Below the pieces are notes generated by a model. That model made no database searches. It had not been told where the DNA came from and saw only the letters and a list, made by a program, of their open reading frames with translations. Below, one piece after another: positions 37,347-50,190 of a stretch of DNA of 64,000 nt; the first letter of the stretch is position 1, and every line of letters begins with the position of its first letter. The stretch lies in contig OX393557.1 in the NCBI GenBank assembly GCA_947650365.1, forward strand, positions 46,067,979 through 46,131,978, read 5' to 3'. The translations under genes and the position numbers were made by a program. The DNA is from Chamaelirium japonicum (Eukaryota > Streptophyta > Magnoliopsida > Liliales > Melanthiaceae).

Positions 37347-40300
37347 TGTTGGGTTTTGGCTCGATTTCACCCAGCTGGTCTTGGACTCGATCAGACTAGT
37401 GGGTAATTAGTCGGGCTCAGAGTATATGGTTAACTATGTTTGAACCAAACCTAATCTTACAAGTGTCTGGATTAGATCTAGGGTTTGAGAGGGTGCGGGT
37501 CCCAACTCCAGTGCGATAGGGGTGCGCCACACCTTGGGCACCCCACTAGTAGACTTGAACTAGTGGGAGACTCGAGATAGGAATCAAAGGGGGGTTGCGA
37601 CTTGCATAGGATTTAAAGGGGGAGGGGGCCTGATCCCCTAAAGCCATCTGATCAGCCCTGGGTCCCTCGTGAGTGCAAACCGAGAGAAGAGAGAGGGGGA
37701 TCGCGACCCCCTCTCCCCTTTTTTCTGTCCGTCCGCAAGAAACCAAAGAAAGGGGGTTGCGATTAGGTCCTTATATAATTCATCGGTCCTATCGAGAAAC
37801 GTAAAGTTTCTTTTGGACCCTTTAGTCAAACTCATACGGGGAGCGACCTTTTCCCACAGGGAGATCTGAGTTTTACTAACTAATATTTCTACCTCATAAT
37901 ATAGTAAGCTTTTTTCTTCTCCAGTCATCCCACCATATGTCTCTAACCTTACCCTAAACCTTATCACCCTATTTGGGAAGATTTTCTTGATTAAAAGGGA
38001 CAAACTGTCAACAAAGCGTTTGACCGGTAATAAAGTAGTCGAGAGCGTATCATACAGTTGCATGATACTGCTTTGGTATGTTATGAATCTAATAATGTTC
38101 ATTCTTATAAAATTTGGCAATGATTGGTGAATTGATTCTGGATCATAATTCACATCTCTACTGTCATACAAGGGTTTCACGACTAACGAGAACCAACTAA
38201 TAGATAAAAGGTAATCTTCTCGAGGAATAAGCTAAAATCCAATGTCGAAGGTGTGGGGACCTACAAACCAGTACTCCAAACTAGATACTTTTTAGACTTA
38301 GATACAGTTTTTTGTGTTCTAAGTTTCTCTAGAAATTTGCTATCTATTTCAAGATTGGGCCTATGGGCTTTTATTTTCAGTTTAATGGATTCCATCATTC
38401 TGATCAACAAAGATTCTATTCCCATAGGCTTTAGTAGATTGATTAATGACTTATATAAAATGGACATAGACTCTAAAAGTAATTATTTCATGATGATCAT
38501 AAATGAAAACATTATTAATAAGGATTCTCCTCTCTATGGCTACAGAGGTTAGTAAAGGAAGGTGTTCTAAAGACCATTGACTTTATTGACTTTTGGGATT
38601 TTAGGAACTGCATAAAAAGAAAACAGACTAATAAATCCTCTAAAGATGTCAGAATGAATAATGAGAAGTTAAGTGTCATACATACGAACCTCTGATGAGG
38701 TTATATTATCTATCGCACTCACTGTACATAGTAGAAGTTAGAAATACTTGTTTTCTTGACAGTGACAATTTCAGTAAGAGTATTACTATACAAGAAATTA
38801 TGTTTGAGGCAATACAGGTTCTAATTTATGTATCCATAATACAAGAGGAATAAGTTGGTTATCAAGATAAACTACCAGTTCCTGACATCTTAACTGATAT
38901 AGAATAAATTATCACTGATCCTATCATAGAGGAACCGATAAATTTTTAGGAGATCCAAGAGAAGACGTAAAGCGATAATTTCTAACAACTACGAAGTACA
39001 CCTACAAGAGTCAAAGAAGTTACTGTAGTCAAACTATCTTCAGATCCTGAAATATTTTTTGAAGTCACGTGCATAAGAGATTCTACAAAATAATTAGATG
39101 TCATGAAGAATGAGATAAAATCTTTAGTGGATAATTAAGTCTGAGATTTAGTAGAGTTACCTAAAGGGGCTAAGGCTATTGACTGCTAATGGATTTATAA
39201 GACAAAGACCAATACCACATGTAACATTGAACAACATAAGGCATAAGTACTTGTAGCCAAGGGTTTTACTCAAAAAGACAGTATTGATTATCATAAAACC
39301 TTCTATCTAGTTTCGAAAAATGATTCATTAAGGATAATCTTGACTTTGGTAGCTCACTATGATCTTGAGCTATAATAGATGGATGTGAAAATAACTTTTC
39401 TAAATAGGGATCTGGATGAGGAGATAAAAATAGCACAGCTTGAGGGTTTCACATCAGATAAAGAAAGTCAGCTAGTCTGTAAGTTAAAAAAGTCATTATA
39501 TGGATTGAAACAGGCATCCCAATAGTGGTACTTTAAGTTTCACAATGTTATTTCCTCCTTCGGTTTTACAGAGAATATCGTGGATTATTGCTTTTATCTC
39601 CAAGTCTATGGAAGCCATTATGTGTTTCTAGCTAGTCTTATATACGGATGACGTTCTTCTGGCTAGCAATGACTTAGGGATGCTACACATGCTAAAATAG
39701 TTTCTCTCTCAGAACTTTGGCATAAAGGACTTAGGCGAGGCATCCTGCGTGATTGACATTGAGATCATCAGAGATTGATCTCAAAGATCACTATGATTGT
39801 CTCAAAGGACCTATATTGATAAAGTTCTGAAAAAATTTAATAAGGAAAACTATTCGTTGGGTATTGCTCATATCGTTAAAGGTGACAGATTCAGCTTGTC
39901 CTAAAGTCTGAAAAACTTTCTTGGAAGAAAGGTTATGGAAGATATTTCTTATGCATATGCAGTTGACAGCTTGATGTATCTAGAGATCTGTACTAGACTG
40001 GACATCAGCTTTGTCATAGGAATATTGGGTAAGTACCAAAGTGATTCAGGTATGGATCACTAGAAGGTTGCTATAAGGGTCATGAGATATCTTTAAGGGC
40101 AAAAGATTCTGTGCTTATATACATACACTCTGAGGCAGGGTTCGTATCACTTAATATGGTAACACTACATCCTTCTTGGCTAAGGAATTTTATCACTGGG
40201 ATTAAGATTGTGGATTCCCTATCCAGACCTATAAAGATCTATTGTAACAATAAAACTGTTATGTTTTTATCAAAGAATAACAAGAGTGGGAGTCATAGCA

Positions 40301-41090
40301 AGTGCATCGACATAAGGTATTTTGTCATGCGGGATGATTAATCAGCTGATAAGATCATCATTGAGCATATTGGTACAGATCTTATGGTTAAAGATCCAAT
40401 AACCAAGGGATTAACACCCTGTTCAGTATAAGGGCTATATGGATAGCATAGGATTTTAAAGCACATTGTACGTTTATTTATACTAGTATTTCTCCCTTTC
40501 AGTAGCTAATAAAGTTTATATTTTTGTCTCACTCTGGATATGTATACTTACATTTGTGAGACATACAGTAGGACCTTAGAGTAAGACTTGGTTTTTTACT
40601 TATAAAGTCTGATAACCATGTATATAAAAGTGCTTATTCAGAGAGAATTGGTCATAGCGTAATGCATGGAAGAGAGTGTCTGCACGTAAGAACATAACTA
40701 CTACGATTCATGTGACTATGAATCTTTGTCTAAGTGAAGGAATACCTCTTAAGGATATGGGCCTAGTTTATTTTTGTAAAATAAAGTTTGTGCACACTAA
40801 GGTTTTTTCAAACTAAGTCATTATCCACTAGCGTACATGTGTGCTTTCCAAAATAAAATTTTGTTTTGTTTTTGGGTTTTGTTTGCCACGTGGGAGAGTG
40901 TTGGATTTTGGCTCGACTTCACCCAGTCGGTCTTGGACTCGGTCGGACTAGTGGGTAATTAGTCGGGCTCAGAGGTATGTGGTTAACTATTCTTGAACCA
41001 AACCTAATCCTACGGGTATCAGGATTAGATCTAGGTTTTGAGAAGGTGCGGGTCCCAACTCCGATGCGATAGGGGTGTGCCATACCTTGT
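37347..41090 (+). mobile_element. Decayed Ty1/copia retrotransposon with both LTR starts
   Basis: Two related segments beginning TGTTGG(G/A)TTTTGGCTCGA lie at 37347-37536 and 40899-41090; they match through GGTGCGGGTCCCAACTCC to CACACCTTG/CATACCTTG. The second is preceded by a purine-rich ACGTGGGAGAG, fitting a polypurine tract. The interior carries a + strand pol relic (38253-40435). LTR similarity stops after about 190 bp because the 5' copy diverges or was replaced, so the true LTR may be longer, perhaps to about 41190. Confidence 0.8.
38253..40435 (+). pseudogene. Ty1/copia pol relic: GAG-pre-integrase, truncated integrase, reverse transcriptase, RNase H
   Basis: The + strand shows copia order: a GAG-pre-integrase region (38290-38470, FSRNLLSISRLGL and LINDLYKMD), the integrase start with DFRNCIKRKQTNKS (about 38590), then a gap where most of the integrase core is missing. 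The reverse transcriptase follows at about 39154 (KGAKAIDC), with KLKKSLYGLKQASQ at 39480 and the active-site YTDDVLLAS at about 39640. RNase H-type sequence ends near 40430 (IEHIGTDLMVKDPITKGL). More than a dozen in-frame stops and some frame changes make it inactive. Integrase loss suggests an old internal deletion. Confidence 0.85.
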
Positions 41091-41974
41091 TCTCTCCCCC
41101 TCGGGTTTCGCTTATGTCTATGGTCTCGATCTATATTCATCATTGTCAAGGTTAATGATTCTCGATAATAGAAACAATTACATGCTTTGTGTAGACTATT
41201 TCTTACAGGAAATGGACTGATATCACAGACATCACAAAAATGATGACTAATTTGTTATTTTTAGTGGCGGGTAGTGACCCTGCTAAAAATGCTCGATAGT
41301 TAATGACTATTAATTTGTTATCTAATATTTACTTTAGTCTTTTTTTTTGTGAGGAATCTCATGGTCAGTATTTCACATGTTAGTGCTTAGAGACAACATA
41401 AGCCAAGGTTTGAATCTTAAGTTCGTTGTAATATTGCCACCTAGGAATGCATATAAAAGAACGAGAGACAAGCCCACCACAAAGATGAGATAAAAAACCC
41501 ACCAGTACTATGGGGGAATGGCCCACGGGATTCAATTAATCGACGTGTCAGATGGGGGCAGGTGCTTTACCATTTGGATGCGACCTTAATCGCCTTATAT
41601 ATATAGCTGTGTTTTTAAATAGTACTTACCTATCTTGCTTAAAGCGACTCTTGTAAGTGCCATTGCACTAGAGAGACCTCAGTTCGAAACCTGCCAACTA
41701 TAGGAGTGCAAAGTATTTTTATCTGGGTGTGGATCCTTTGAGGTTATAACCTCATGAATATTTAAGTTTAGAGCCAAAACTGAATCACAGTCGTTCTTTT
41801 GCATGTTGGTCGGGGTTGAGTGTGATTCGTTGGTCAAGACTTGGTGTAATAGACAATTGTGATTCAATTTTGGCTCTAACCTCGAGGTTCCTAGGCCTTT
41901 TTACCCTCACCAAACACCAAGACTTGTTTCTGCCCACAAGTGCAGTACCACTTTATATATCCGCCACATGGCTT
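41091..41974. other. Intergenic, low-complexity and possible second SINE head
   Basis: AT-rich DNA with no supported gene. 41660-41700 contains CAGTTCGAAACCTGCC, which resembles a polymerase III B box, but no matching A box is clear. Confidence 0.4.
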
Positions 41975-42090
41975 AAGACAAGCCCGGGATTCGATCTTGC
42001 GACTCCCCCCCCCCCCCAAGAGAAAAATAGTCAGGTTAACCACTGGAAACCAGTAGCACCTTGTCCTCTAACCACCTGGCCGGTCCTTCA
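41975..42090 (-). mobile_element. tRNA-derived SINE head (candidate)
   Basis: On the minus strand CCAGTGGTTAACCTGAC is an A-box-like sequence and CAAGATCGAATCCCGGGC a B-box-like sequence about 40 bp downstream, the spacing of an internal polymerase III promoter. A 13-bp G tract (plus-strand C at 42005-42017) lies between them. Borders, tail and target duplication were not resolved. Confidence 0.4.
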
Positions 42091-44754
42091 AAAGAAAGAG
42101 AGAACTAGAATGCTCCCTCAAGAGACATTCGGCCCTTAGATCTGTATCATGCGGTAGAGAATGCATGCATCACACCTTTTTACATTCAAGCTGCTTGTGT
42201 GGCGGTCATCGATGTTGCTACCGGTGTTTACCGGATGAAGATGCTACTGGAGAGGGTCAATTTCATTTTTGCCGCCCTAAGGTCCTATTTCGCGCCTTCT
42301 ACTCCCACATGTGTGTGTGTGTGTGCGCGCGCGCGTGTGTGTTATGTTATGTGTTGTGGGGCTGGGGGGAGGAGAGATGAGAGTGGGGTATGATATGGGG
42401 TTGGGGGGGGGGGGGGGGGGGGAGGAGAGATGGGAGTGGGGTATGAGAGATGGGAGGAGATAAGGCAAAGAGCTAGCCACCCGCCGGGGTGTGGAAAACC
42501 GTCAAGTCCTTTGCCAATGAAGGGGTTGCTGGGATGCTTGCTACCTATGTCATCTAGCCCATAGATATGATCAGGGTACCGTCTTTCTTTGTTTTATTGA
42601 TTATTATTATTATTCTTTTGCTATCAACTTCTTTTGTCTGTGTGTAAATCATCTCATTTCGGCATAAATTTGAGTGTAAAATCTGAGATATTTCAAAATT
42701 TTCCTAACCCAAAAAGAGAATATGGATGCGATCCCACCGTATGATTTCTAGGTATGAATGCAGTTAGGTCAGGGATCGATGCTCCACGTGACCAAGATTA
42801 TGCTTGCCGAAGAGGAGCCATCCTCTTTCAACAAGGTTTGCTTATTGATGGTGTAGTGCTTTTTTGTACAAAAATTTAAATGTGTGCATATTTCATTGAA
42901 TCGGGTCCATCTTTGTTTGTCGTGGATTTCTCGATTGTAATCGAGGATATATAAAGGCAAACTAGTTTAAATGCAGAATTCAAAAAATGGGAGTGGTCGG
43001 CTTTATAAAAGAGCAAGGGGAGAGAGGGGCCGGCCCTAGCACCTAGTGTAAGCCTTAGCCGCCCCTCCTCTCCATGTCTCCATGTCTCGTTTCTCTTCCA
43101 CTTGCGATCTCGGTCCTCGTGTTGTCTTCCTCGTGTGGTGTTTTGTAGACGGAGAAGCTCGTCAAATGGAGGTACTTAAAGATCCATCGATAAGGTACCA
43201 TGCATCGTGCGAGATCAGGTGAACTAGAAGACACTTCTCATAATCTCTCGTCCAGATTTTGCACAGAAGATCGACGATATTTCTATTGCTACAGGAACTG
43301 TAGAACTCCAACCAATGTCAAACTATATGCAAAAGTTATGTCTTGAAGTCCTCTACTTATAGTCCAAATTTTAGCCTAATCAGACATCGGGATCAAATGT
43401 TATGGCCATTGTACCAAGGCCTCTCCGAGCAGATCTGAGCCCGTCTCCATCAACAAAGAAGAAATTTATCACGGTGAAAGAATTTGCACGGAGGTATGAC
43501 TTCTAACTTGTAGATCTAATATAGATAGAATATGCATGCGTGCTAAATTGTTCATCGCGCTAGATCGATGTTAGGGGGTCGCGTAGTTGCAATACTAGAT
43601 TCATACACGCATGTGTAGCGCGTTTTAATAAAAATTTTAATATGTAACACATGTTGTAGCTCGTGTGTCCTTAGCGTGGATTTTCTGTATTAACATTAAT
43701 AAAGATGACTTTGGTTATTGCTTTAATTAGAATACTACTCTGGGGTATGATAATACTCATATAATAAAAGGATCCTAGGGAACACAGTAGGCCACTGAGG
43801 TGCATGGAGGATCCATGCTTGGGAGACCCAGTGGACCAGTTCTGTGTAGACCTAGAACTAGTTCACAGTTTAGGTGATGCCGGTCGCTTCACCGAAAATA
43901 AGCTGTTGGCAGGTAGAAGATGTGGTGAAGTCTCCACCACAGGAACGTGGGATTCCCATTCACCTGACCAAGCACGATGATCGTGTTGAACAGGAACCAA
44001 GACGGTGCACAGTTCAGTGATTCAGACACTGGTGCATAAACCATCTTACTATTATAGATAATCTATCCTTAACCCTGAGGGACCATGTTCACTAGGCCAA
44101 CCAGTTGTGTGGTGCTTTGATGTGCCAACGTGTGCGGACCTTCCATAGTCCAATACCACGGTGTGTTGGGTTACCCGGCTGACGCTTGAGTGATATGTAA
44201 TCCCTACAAGTTATCCGACGTCCAGTGTTGGATGGGTGCGTTTTGATGAGTCAATCTGTCCACACAGTTAACCCAGGCCTGGTGGTTGTTAGTATGACTA
44301 ACGATGTTTCGGATGCTAGGCATAGCACCGGAAGATGTGTGGTGTTATAGATGAAAGTCATCAAACCCTAGTCAGATGATCGATCGGGATCTGACGGTGC
44401 TCCCCACCGCCCGAGTCGTATCATGGCACCAGTAATATGAGGGACTAAGGATTATCGGAGTATAGTAGAGAACAGGGTTACGAGGGAGTAACATAAGTTT
44501 AGGATCACTAGAGTTTAACTCGCGTCGCACTCTGGGTGGCTACATGGGTTAATCGGATTAGGGCTGATTAACGGAACTTTTAGTGTGTCACCGGAACAGT
44601 TAATCATGGATCCGGTTGTAGCTAGAGATCCCGAACCCTTAAGGTTCCACCCTGTCGTTGTGTATAGGAATTGTTCCCCGATCTTGTTGAATACGTTGGA
44701 TGCAAAGTAGCGCGATGGAGCGCAAGCCCGAAGCCTAAAAACCTAATTCACATG
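42091..44754. other. Intergenic with microsatellites, no gene recognised
   Basis: Contains (GT)n/(GC)n at 42311-42342 and a run of 20 G at 42403-42422, both inside a short tandem duplication of GGAGGAGAGATG(A/G)GAGTGGGGTATGA. Near 43000 a TTTATAAAAGAG TATA-like box is followed by GGGGAGAGAGGGGCCGGCCC, which resembles the sequence near 45050 and may mark an LTR relic. No protein domain is visible. Confidence 0.45.
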
Positions 44755-45606
44755 TGTTATGGGCCGTAGGGGTATTTTGGTAAATACTGAAATATGGCTC
44801 ATAACACATTGAATATGGATCTTAGATTGAGCGGAATAATTCCAGGAGCTCACAGGCGTTGACGGAACTCGATTCCGAGTAGCGCACCTCACTCAGTCTC
44901 TCTTTCAGTTTTCCACTTTTCGTGAAGGGCGTTTTCGTCCAGGCTTCACGATAGACACTGGAAATCCCTAAAAACCGCCCCTCCTCTATCCTAATCCTAC
45001 TAGGGACGGCCCTAGCTTCCTTGAAGCCATGGGAGATAGGCCCTAAAAAGGAATAGGGAGAGGGAGGGGCCGGCCTAATGCTCATCTCCTCCAGAAAAAT
45101 CCGAACCCTCTCCCCTCTCCTCATCTTTGTGGTTTCGGCCAAGGAAAAGAGAGGAAGAAGAAGGGAGAAGAAAGAGGAAGGAAGGAGAAGGAAGAAAGGA
45201 GAAAGAGTAGGAGAAAATCTCGTGGCTCGCCATCGTCTTCGCAACGGATTCCTCTGTCGGCTCATAATCCCTGCACTCAAAGACGGGATTTCGAGAAATT
45301 CTTCAATTCGCAAAGGACAAGGTGCTATCCGACAGTTTCTCTTGCGATTCAAGTATGGTTCTTCATCGTTCCGTTATCTCCGGATCATAGATCCAAAAGG
45401 TATGATGATTCTAAACACCTAACTAGATGCATGCATGTCTTTCATAGATCGTAGTATGCCTCTAGGATGTCCGCACATATGCTAAGATCATAGATTTGCA
45501 TATAGATTGTTTTGTAGAATTAAGTGCAATGAAGCATACACCATATGATCTTCGGATCTTTCTTTTGCTTCCGCTGCGACGATGATTAGCGGATTCAATT
45601 CCAACA
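44755..45606 (+). mobile_element. Candidate solo LTR (copia-like), borders tentative
   Basis: The segment starts TGTTATGGGCC and ends GATTCAATTCCAACA, with CTTCCGCTGCGACG shortly before the end, a layout common at the ends of plant copia LTRs. GGGAGAGGGAGGGGCCGGCC near 45055 recurs near 43010. No convincing target duplication was found, so the call rests on the ends only. Confidence 0.3.
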
Positions 45607-45672
45607 ACACACACCACCCACGGTCTTCAGACCTACCCTTTACTTCCAATGCGAGCATCTACCATAGGATTA

Positions 45673-46603
45673 TCTATATAACATGGCATGACGGTTTTGT
45701 ACTGACTAGGACAAAATGGAACCAAAAGCTGACTAGACAAAAAAGAACAAGCTGACTAGACAAAAATAGGCAAATCCGACCGTCGATCAAGATTCAATTA
45801 TTCACTTTTATATTTTTAAAATTGTATTATTAAAAAAAAAAAAGATCATAAAAAGGGATGAGAGAGAGAGAGCAAATCCCATAAGAGAGAGATAGAGAGA
45901 GTATCTCATATTAAATTATTATTACCATATTAACTCCCTCTCTTAGTTGTGCATAAATCTCATTAATACCATATTAACATACTAGCAAGGAAGGTCATAA
46001 AAGGGATGAGAAAGAGAGAGAATCCCATAAATCTTTTGGCCATGCAAACCATATTAGCCCCTAACAACTCAATGGTGTGATGACAGCCGTCCAGTTGTGC
46101 TTGCTTATATGCAGAGATCACATCAATGAACCCATCGATTCTGCCATGGTTGTCGGGTTCAAAGAAAGCGACCAACGCTAATATGCTCCCGGGCTTCGAT
46201 ATCCACCGTCCATATGTATCAATGGAATGATGATCCACGCCAAGCTTCGAGTTTATGTGGGGTCCTGGAATCGATCCCCTATTTGTCGCCGTGAAGTCAC
46301 GTTATTCGGTACCATCTCTAATCGAACGGACTTACGATGATCACATGCAAATTTATACTCAACTGGACATATGTCACCGACAGCCCCACCGTACGATAGC
46401 ACGAGGGGATGCTCATGTGGCAACATCCAAATCGTCCAGCATCACAAGGTCCACAACCCGCGATCACACACGAAGAAAGTACTGGCAAGCGACAACATCC
46501 CAATAGACTATCTACACGAACAAAGGACGGCGATCTACATGCTAACTAGGATAAAATGGAACAAAAAGCTGACTAGATTGAAAGGAACGCTGACTAGACA
46601 AAA
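45673..46603. repeat. Direct repeats related to the 21.2-22.5 kb palindrome cluster termini
   Basis: About 100 bp at 45673-45770 and about 95 bp at 46508-46603 are direct copies sharing CTGACTAG/CTAACTAGG(A)(C/T)AAAATGGA and repeated GCTGACTAGA(C)AAAA. The first also matches, in reverse orientation, the end of the cluster at 22040-22507 (TTGTCTAGTCAGC ... GCCATGTTATATA). Between them lie GA-rich duplications (45845-46035) and an unrecognised minus-strand frame of 91 residues (46238-45963). Confidence 0.65.
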
Positions 46604-46657
46604 CACTCTGTCTCTCTCTTCCCCCGATCTTCCTCTCTTCATCTCTCTCTCTCTCTT

Positions 46658-49600
46658 TGTAATAACCGAAAATCGCGAGTTTTTTTTTTTGATATGGGCA
46701 CCCCCCTGTGTTTTTTCTTTTAAAATATTTTGGTTGCTGATAAAATAAATGAATAAAAAATTTTAGTATTTGTTGCTTGGAATTTTGTAGTGCTTATGCG
46801 ATGTGATTGTGTTTGGCCTGAGTTGGACCGGACCATGGGTCCCGGGTCCAAGTCGTGAGGCGACTACAGTAATATTTGGAAATGGCTGCTTGTGTGCCAT
46901 TGTGAATGTGTGCGCATGTTAATTGTAGAATAAAATATAGTTGTTTTGTTGGGATTAGTATACTTGTTTGTGCCCGACCGTCGAGTTTTGCAAGTCATGT
47001 GATAAATCCTAGAATGTCGATTCCTTTGGAATTCTCATTTGTAAGACCTTGGCAGGATTTTTATATTTTCCTAGATTAAGTGGATTTGGATTTCAAATTT
47101 AATCAGCTATATATTTTTTCTTCAATATCTGATGGCCATAAAGGTGTTTGAAAAGTGGTCCTTTCTTAACATCCCCAAAATCAGCTTCATAGCATGAAAA
47201 TAGAACCAACCTGATCATATGAATCAGATCAGCCCTTGATTCCAAACCAAATCAATACATCTGTTGATCTCCAATCCTGACCATATCTCACCGTTCATTA
47301 GCCACCATGATATTCAAATCATATTTAAATAGATCTGACGTGATCCCTCCAATCTAATGGCATACCCCTCAAATCCCTTCCTATTATCTCTCTCTATCTC
47401 TCTCTCTATCTCTCCCTACCCAACAACCCCGATCCCCTCCCGAAATTCCTGCAATTTTCCCCCTCTCATCTATATCCCGTCAGGCCCCTCTCCCCTATAA
47501 AACAAAGCCCTAAACCCAGCCGACCCCTCCTCACCCCTCTCCGATCTCCCTCATCATCTCCCTGATCTCTCCACGACAAACCTTGGTTGTCGTTCCCCTT
47601 CGACGCGGCCATGGCCGCTGGATTTGTAGCCGGCAGCTGTGCAGCTGGTGAGGCCCGACACAGCCAGGCCAGGCCCCACGGACCACCCAATACCCAGCAT
47701 GGTTCTACCCCCTTTCACCTTGCCGTCGTGGTTGCCGACGGCTTGCTATCGGCAGCCTGACAGCTTCTGGCCCCCGACCAGCCACCATCGACCCGTCCCT
47801 CCCTTCACTGCGATGTCTGTGTCTTGTGATCGATGGCCCAACGAACCCAGTCAACCTTTGGCTTTGTATGACCCTTGACCTGCCGGTATTGATCAAGCAC
47901 CCAAAGCCGAAAACCTTGGGTAGAATTGCTATATTCTTTTTGGTGGTATTGTTGTTGGCAGTTAGACCGATGGCGGATTTGCCAAGCCAAACCAGATCAC
48001 ACCTGAGCAACTCTCGTACCCATCTGGTCGTTCCCAGATTCGACCCAACGAGACTAGTTAGTTACCTCCGATCCGAGTTTTGACTCGGTAAGGCCCATGA
48101 GTTCATCTGTATATTATTTTCCGTACCCAAATCCTAGCTCGAGGTCATCTCGGGTGAAGGACAAATCGAACCACGCGACTTGACCTTTTCCTCCTTATAG
48201 AGACTCGCCGACTTTAGATTTTAACACTTGCTCGTATGGTTCAATTACTAGTTCATGACCGGGACGATCCAATCGCAGGCGAAGCGAAGACCAGTGACAG
48301 GAGTCCGTGCACATCGACCAGGTGACACAGCACACTTTCTTTAATAATTAATAACGATGATATAGTAATTAAGGGTAGATGTCCATAACGCTGCATACGG
48401 GTCCCGCCGGATGTCGTCGCATGTGGTGGAGTGGACCCCACCTTGCATGCGGAGTCCGACGACGCATGCATAAAAAGTTAATAATTTAATAATAATTATT
48501 CTATTGTTTACATGGACACCATAGATAGGTATTCCCTTAAGATGAATAAATAAATAATTAAAGAATTATCGGGATCCACCCTCTTGAGAGGAGCGAGGTA
48601 ACCCTAATAAATAGATTTTGGGCGAGAGTGCTTTATTATATTTAATTATGATGCTGGGTTGTGAGTGGGTGCGAATCCTGGGGTAATTCATCGAATATGA
48701 TTAAACACTATTTAGTTCCTTCAATGCCATGTGGTATGTTAATTGTTGTTAATCTACCTGGTTAGAGGGTAGAGACTCCGTGCGCGCAAGGGCCGTGAAC
48801 CATCTTGCGCGTACAGCCGAAGTTAAGTAGGTTAGGGGTCACGGGCAAGGGTTGTGGTAAAGCCAATAGGAGGTGCCCTCGAGTAGGGATTGGCCTAGCA
48901 ACCCTGTCTCGGGGAGTTAAAGTCCCTATAGTAAAGCAAGTTGGGCGGTAAAGCTCTACCGTGAAAGACGGAAAACCCCTTATAATCATCTGGGTGAATT
49001 GTGCATGGAGTTGGTGGATGCACGGCGAGAGAGGTGGCCCTCTACATCGAAATAAAAGGCCTGATAGTAATGCCCGACCGGGGGCAGGTTGAATAAAATA
49101 TTCGGGGTTCATGTTTGAGTGTGTAATTGTTTGATTATAAATTTTGAATTGTATGACTGTTCACACGATGACCTAGTGACAGTAGGATTTGCATGTGAAT
49201 GTAGAAATTGTATAGACACATAGGACGTGATTGAGAACATAGCTTGACAATTAGGTTAATCAATAAATTATCTTAAAATACGAGCGTTGTTAATTATTAA
49301 AATTGTTAGTTTGTCACTAGCCATTAATTTGGCTAATCTCCCAAATGTATTTTTGGGGGCTACTCATTCCCACAAGTACTCTCCTATAGGAGCGGAGGCA
49401 TCAGAGTAGCAGTAGGAGTCCAAGAACGAGTTTAGAGTTGCAACTTTTTCTTTTTAATTCTAATATGTCGATTTTAGCAGTAGTCTCTTTCATTTGATAT
49501 AATCAATTGGATTGGAATAAGATTCTATTAGTTAGCTAGTATGAGTTTGTTAGTGGTAATGTGCCAGCTGAATCTTTTGGGTAGGCCTCTCCTCAAGGCC

Positions 49601-50067
49601 CCAAGCCTAGGTTAGATCACCACAAAAATATAAGAAGAAGTATTGACCTAATTTGACAAGCCCAGTAGATAGGACCTCCAGACAGATGCACCGAGTGTTA
49701 GGGAGTAGGTGAGATACTTGGCTCACCGTCGGAGGCTTGAGCCTCGTGCTCCTTTAGAGGATATTCTGTCAGTATGTTGTGACACCGTTGGGTCGCATGT
49801 ACTGAAAAGATATCCCTTTTAAAGGTCGAGCTTGGTCTAACATTTCTCCCTGTTGATAAATTTTATTTCTAAAATAAATAAAAATATTTTCAAGTTTTAA
49901 ACTACCCTCTCTTGTTTCTCCCCTTTCTTTCCTTTTCATGTGTGTGAGCGTAGAAGGAGCCCGATGAGAATCCTAAATTGGCATAGTAAAGTAACCCTAT
50001 ACAAAACCCTCTTCTTCTTCTCACCTCACACCCCAGGAATTGGTTTTCTGATTTCTAGGGCGTGACA
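46658..50067 (+). repeat. 5' LTR of the outer element
   Basis: Starts TGTAATAACCG and ends CGTGACA, matching in order the LTRs of the inner copy, with more substitutions and indels in the first 250 bp. A TATA box (CCCCTATAAAAC, 47493-47504) lies about 840 bp in. The segment 48770-49110 is the best-conserved part among the three LTR copies. Confidence 0.85.
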
Positions 50068-50071
50068 AAGC

Positions 50072-50084
50072 TGGTATCAGAGCC
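50072..50084 (+). other. Primer-binding site, initiator tRNA-Met type (outer element)
   Basis: TGGTATCAGAGCC, complementary to the 3' end of initiator tRNA-Met, lies 4 bp after the LTR end. It primes minus-strand cDNA synthesis. Confidence 0.9.
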
Positions 50085-50190
50085 TAGGGATATGTTCCTA
50101 GGGGTTAGTTTCTAGGATTAGGAGTCTAAGTCTAGAGTCTAAATAGTTGGTTAGTAGATGGTTGATGTTAGGACTATCTTTTCATTTTAG

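Noticed and set aside
37638-38180. 180-residue minus-strand frame
   Set aside because: It is antisense to the leader/gag part of the copia relic and shows no domain.
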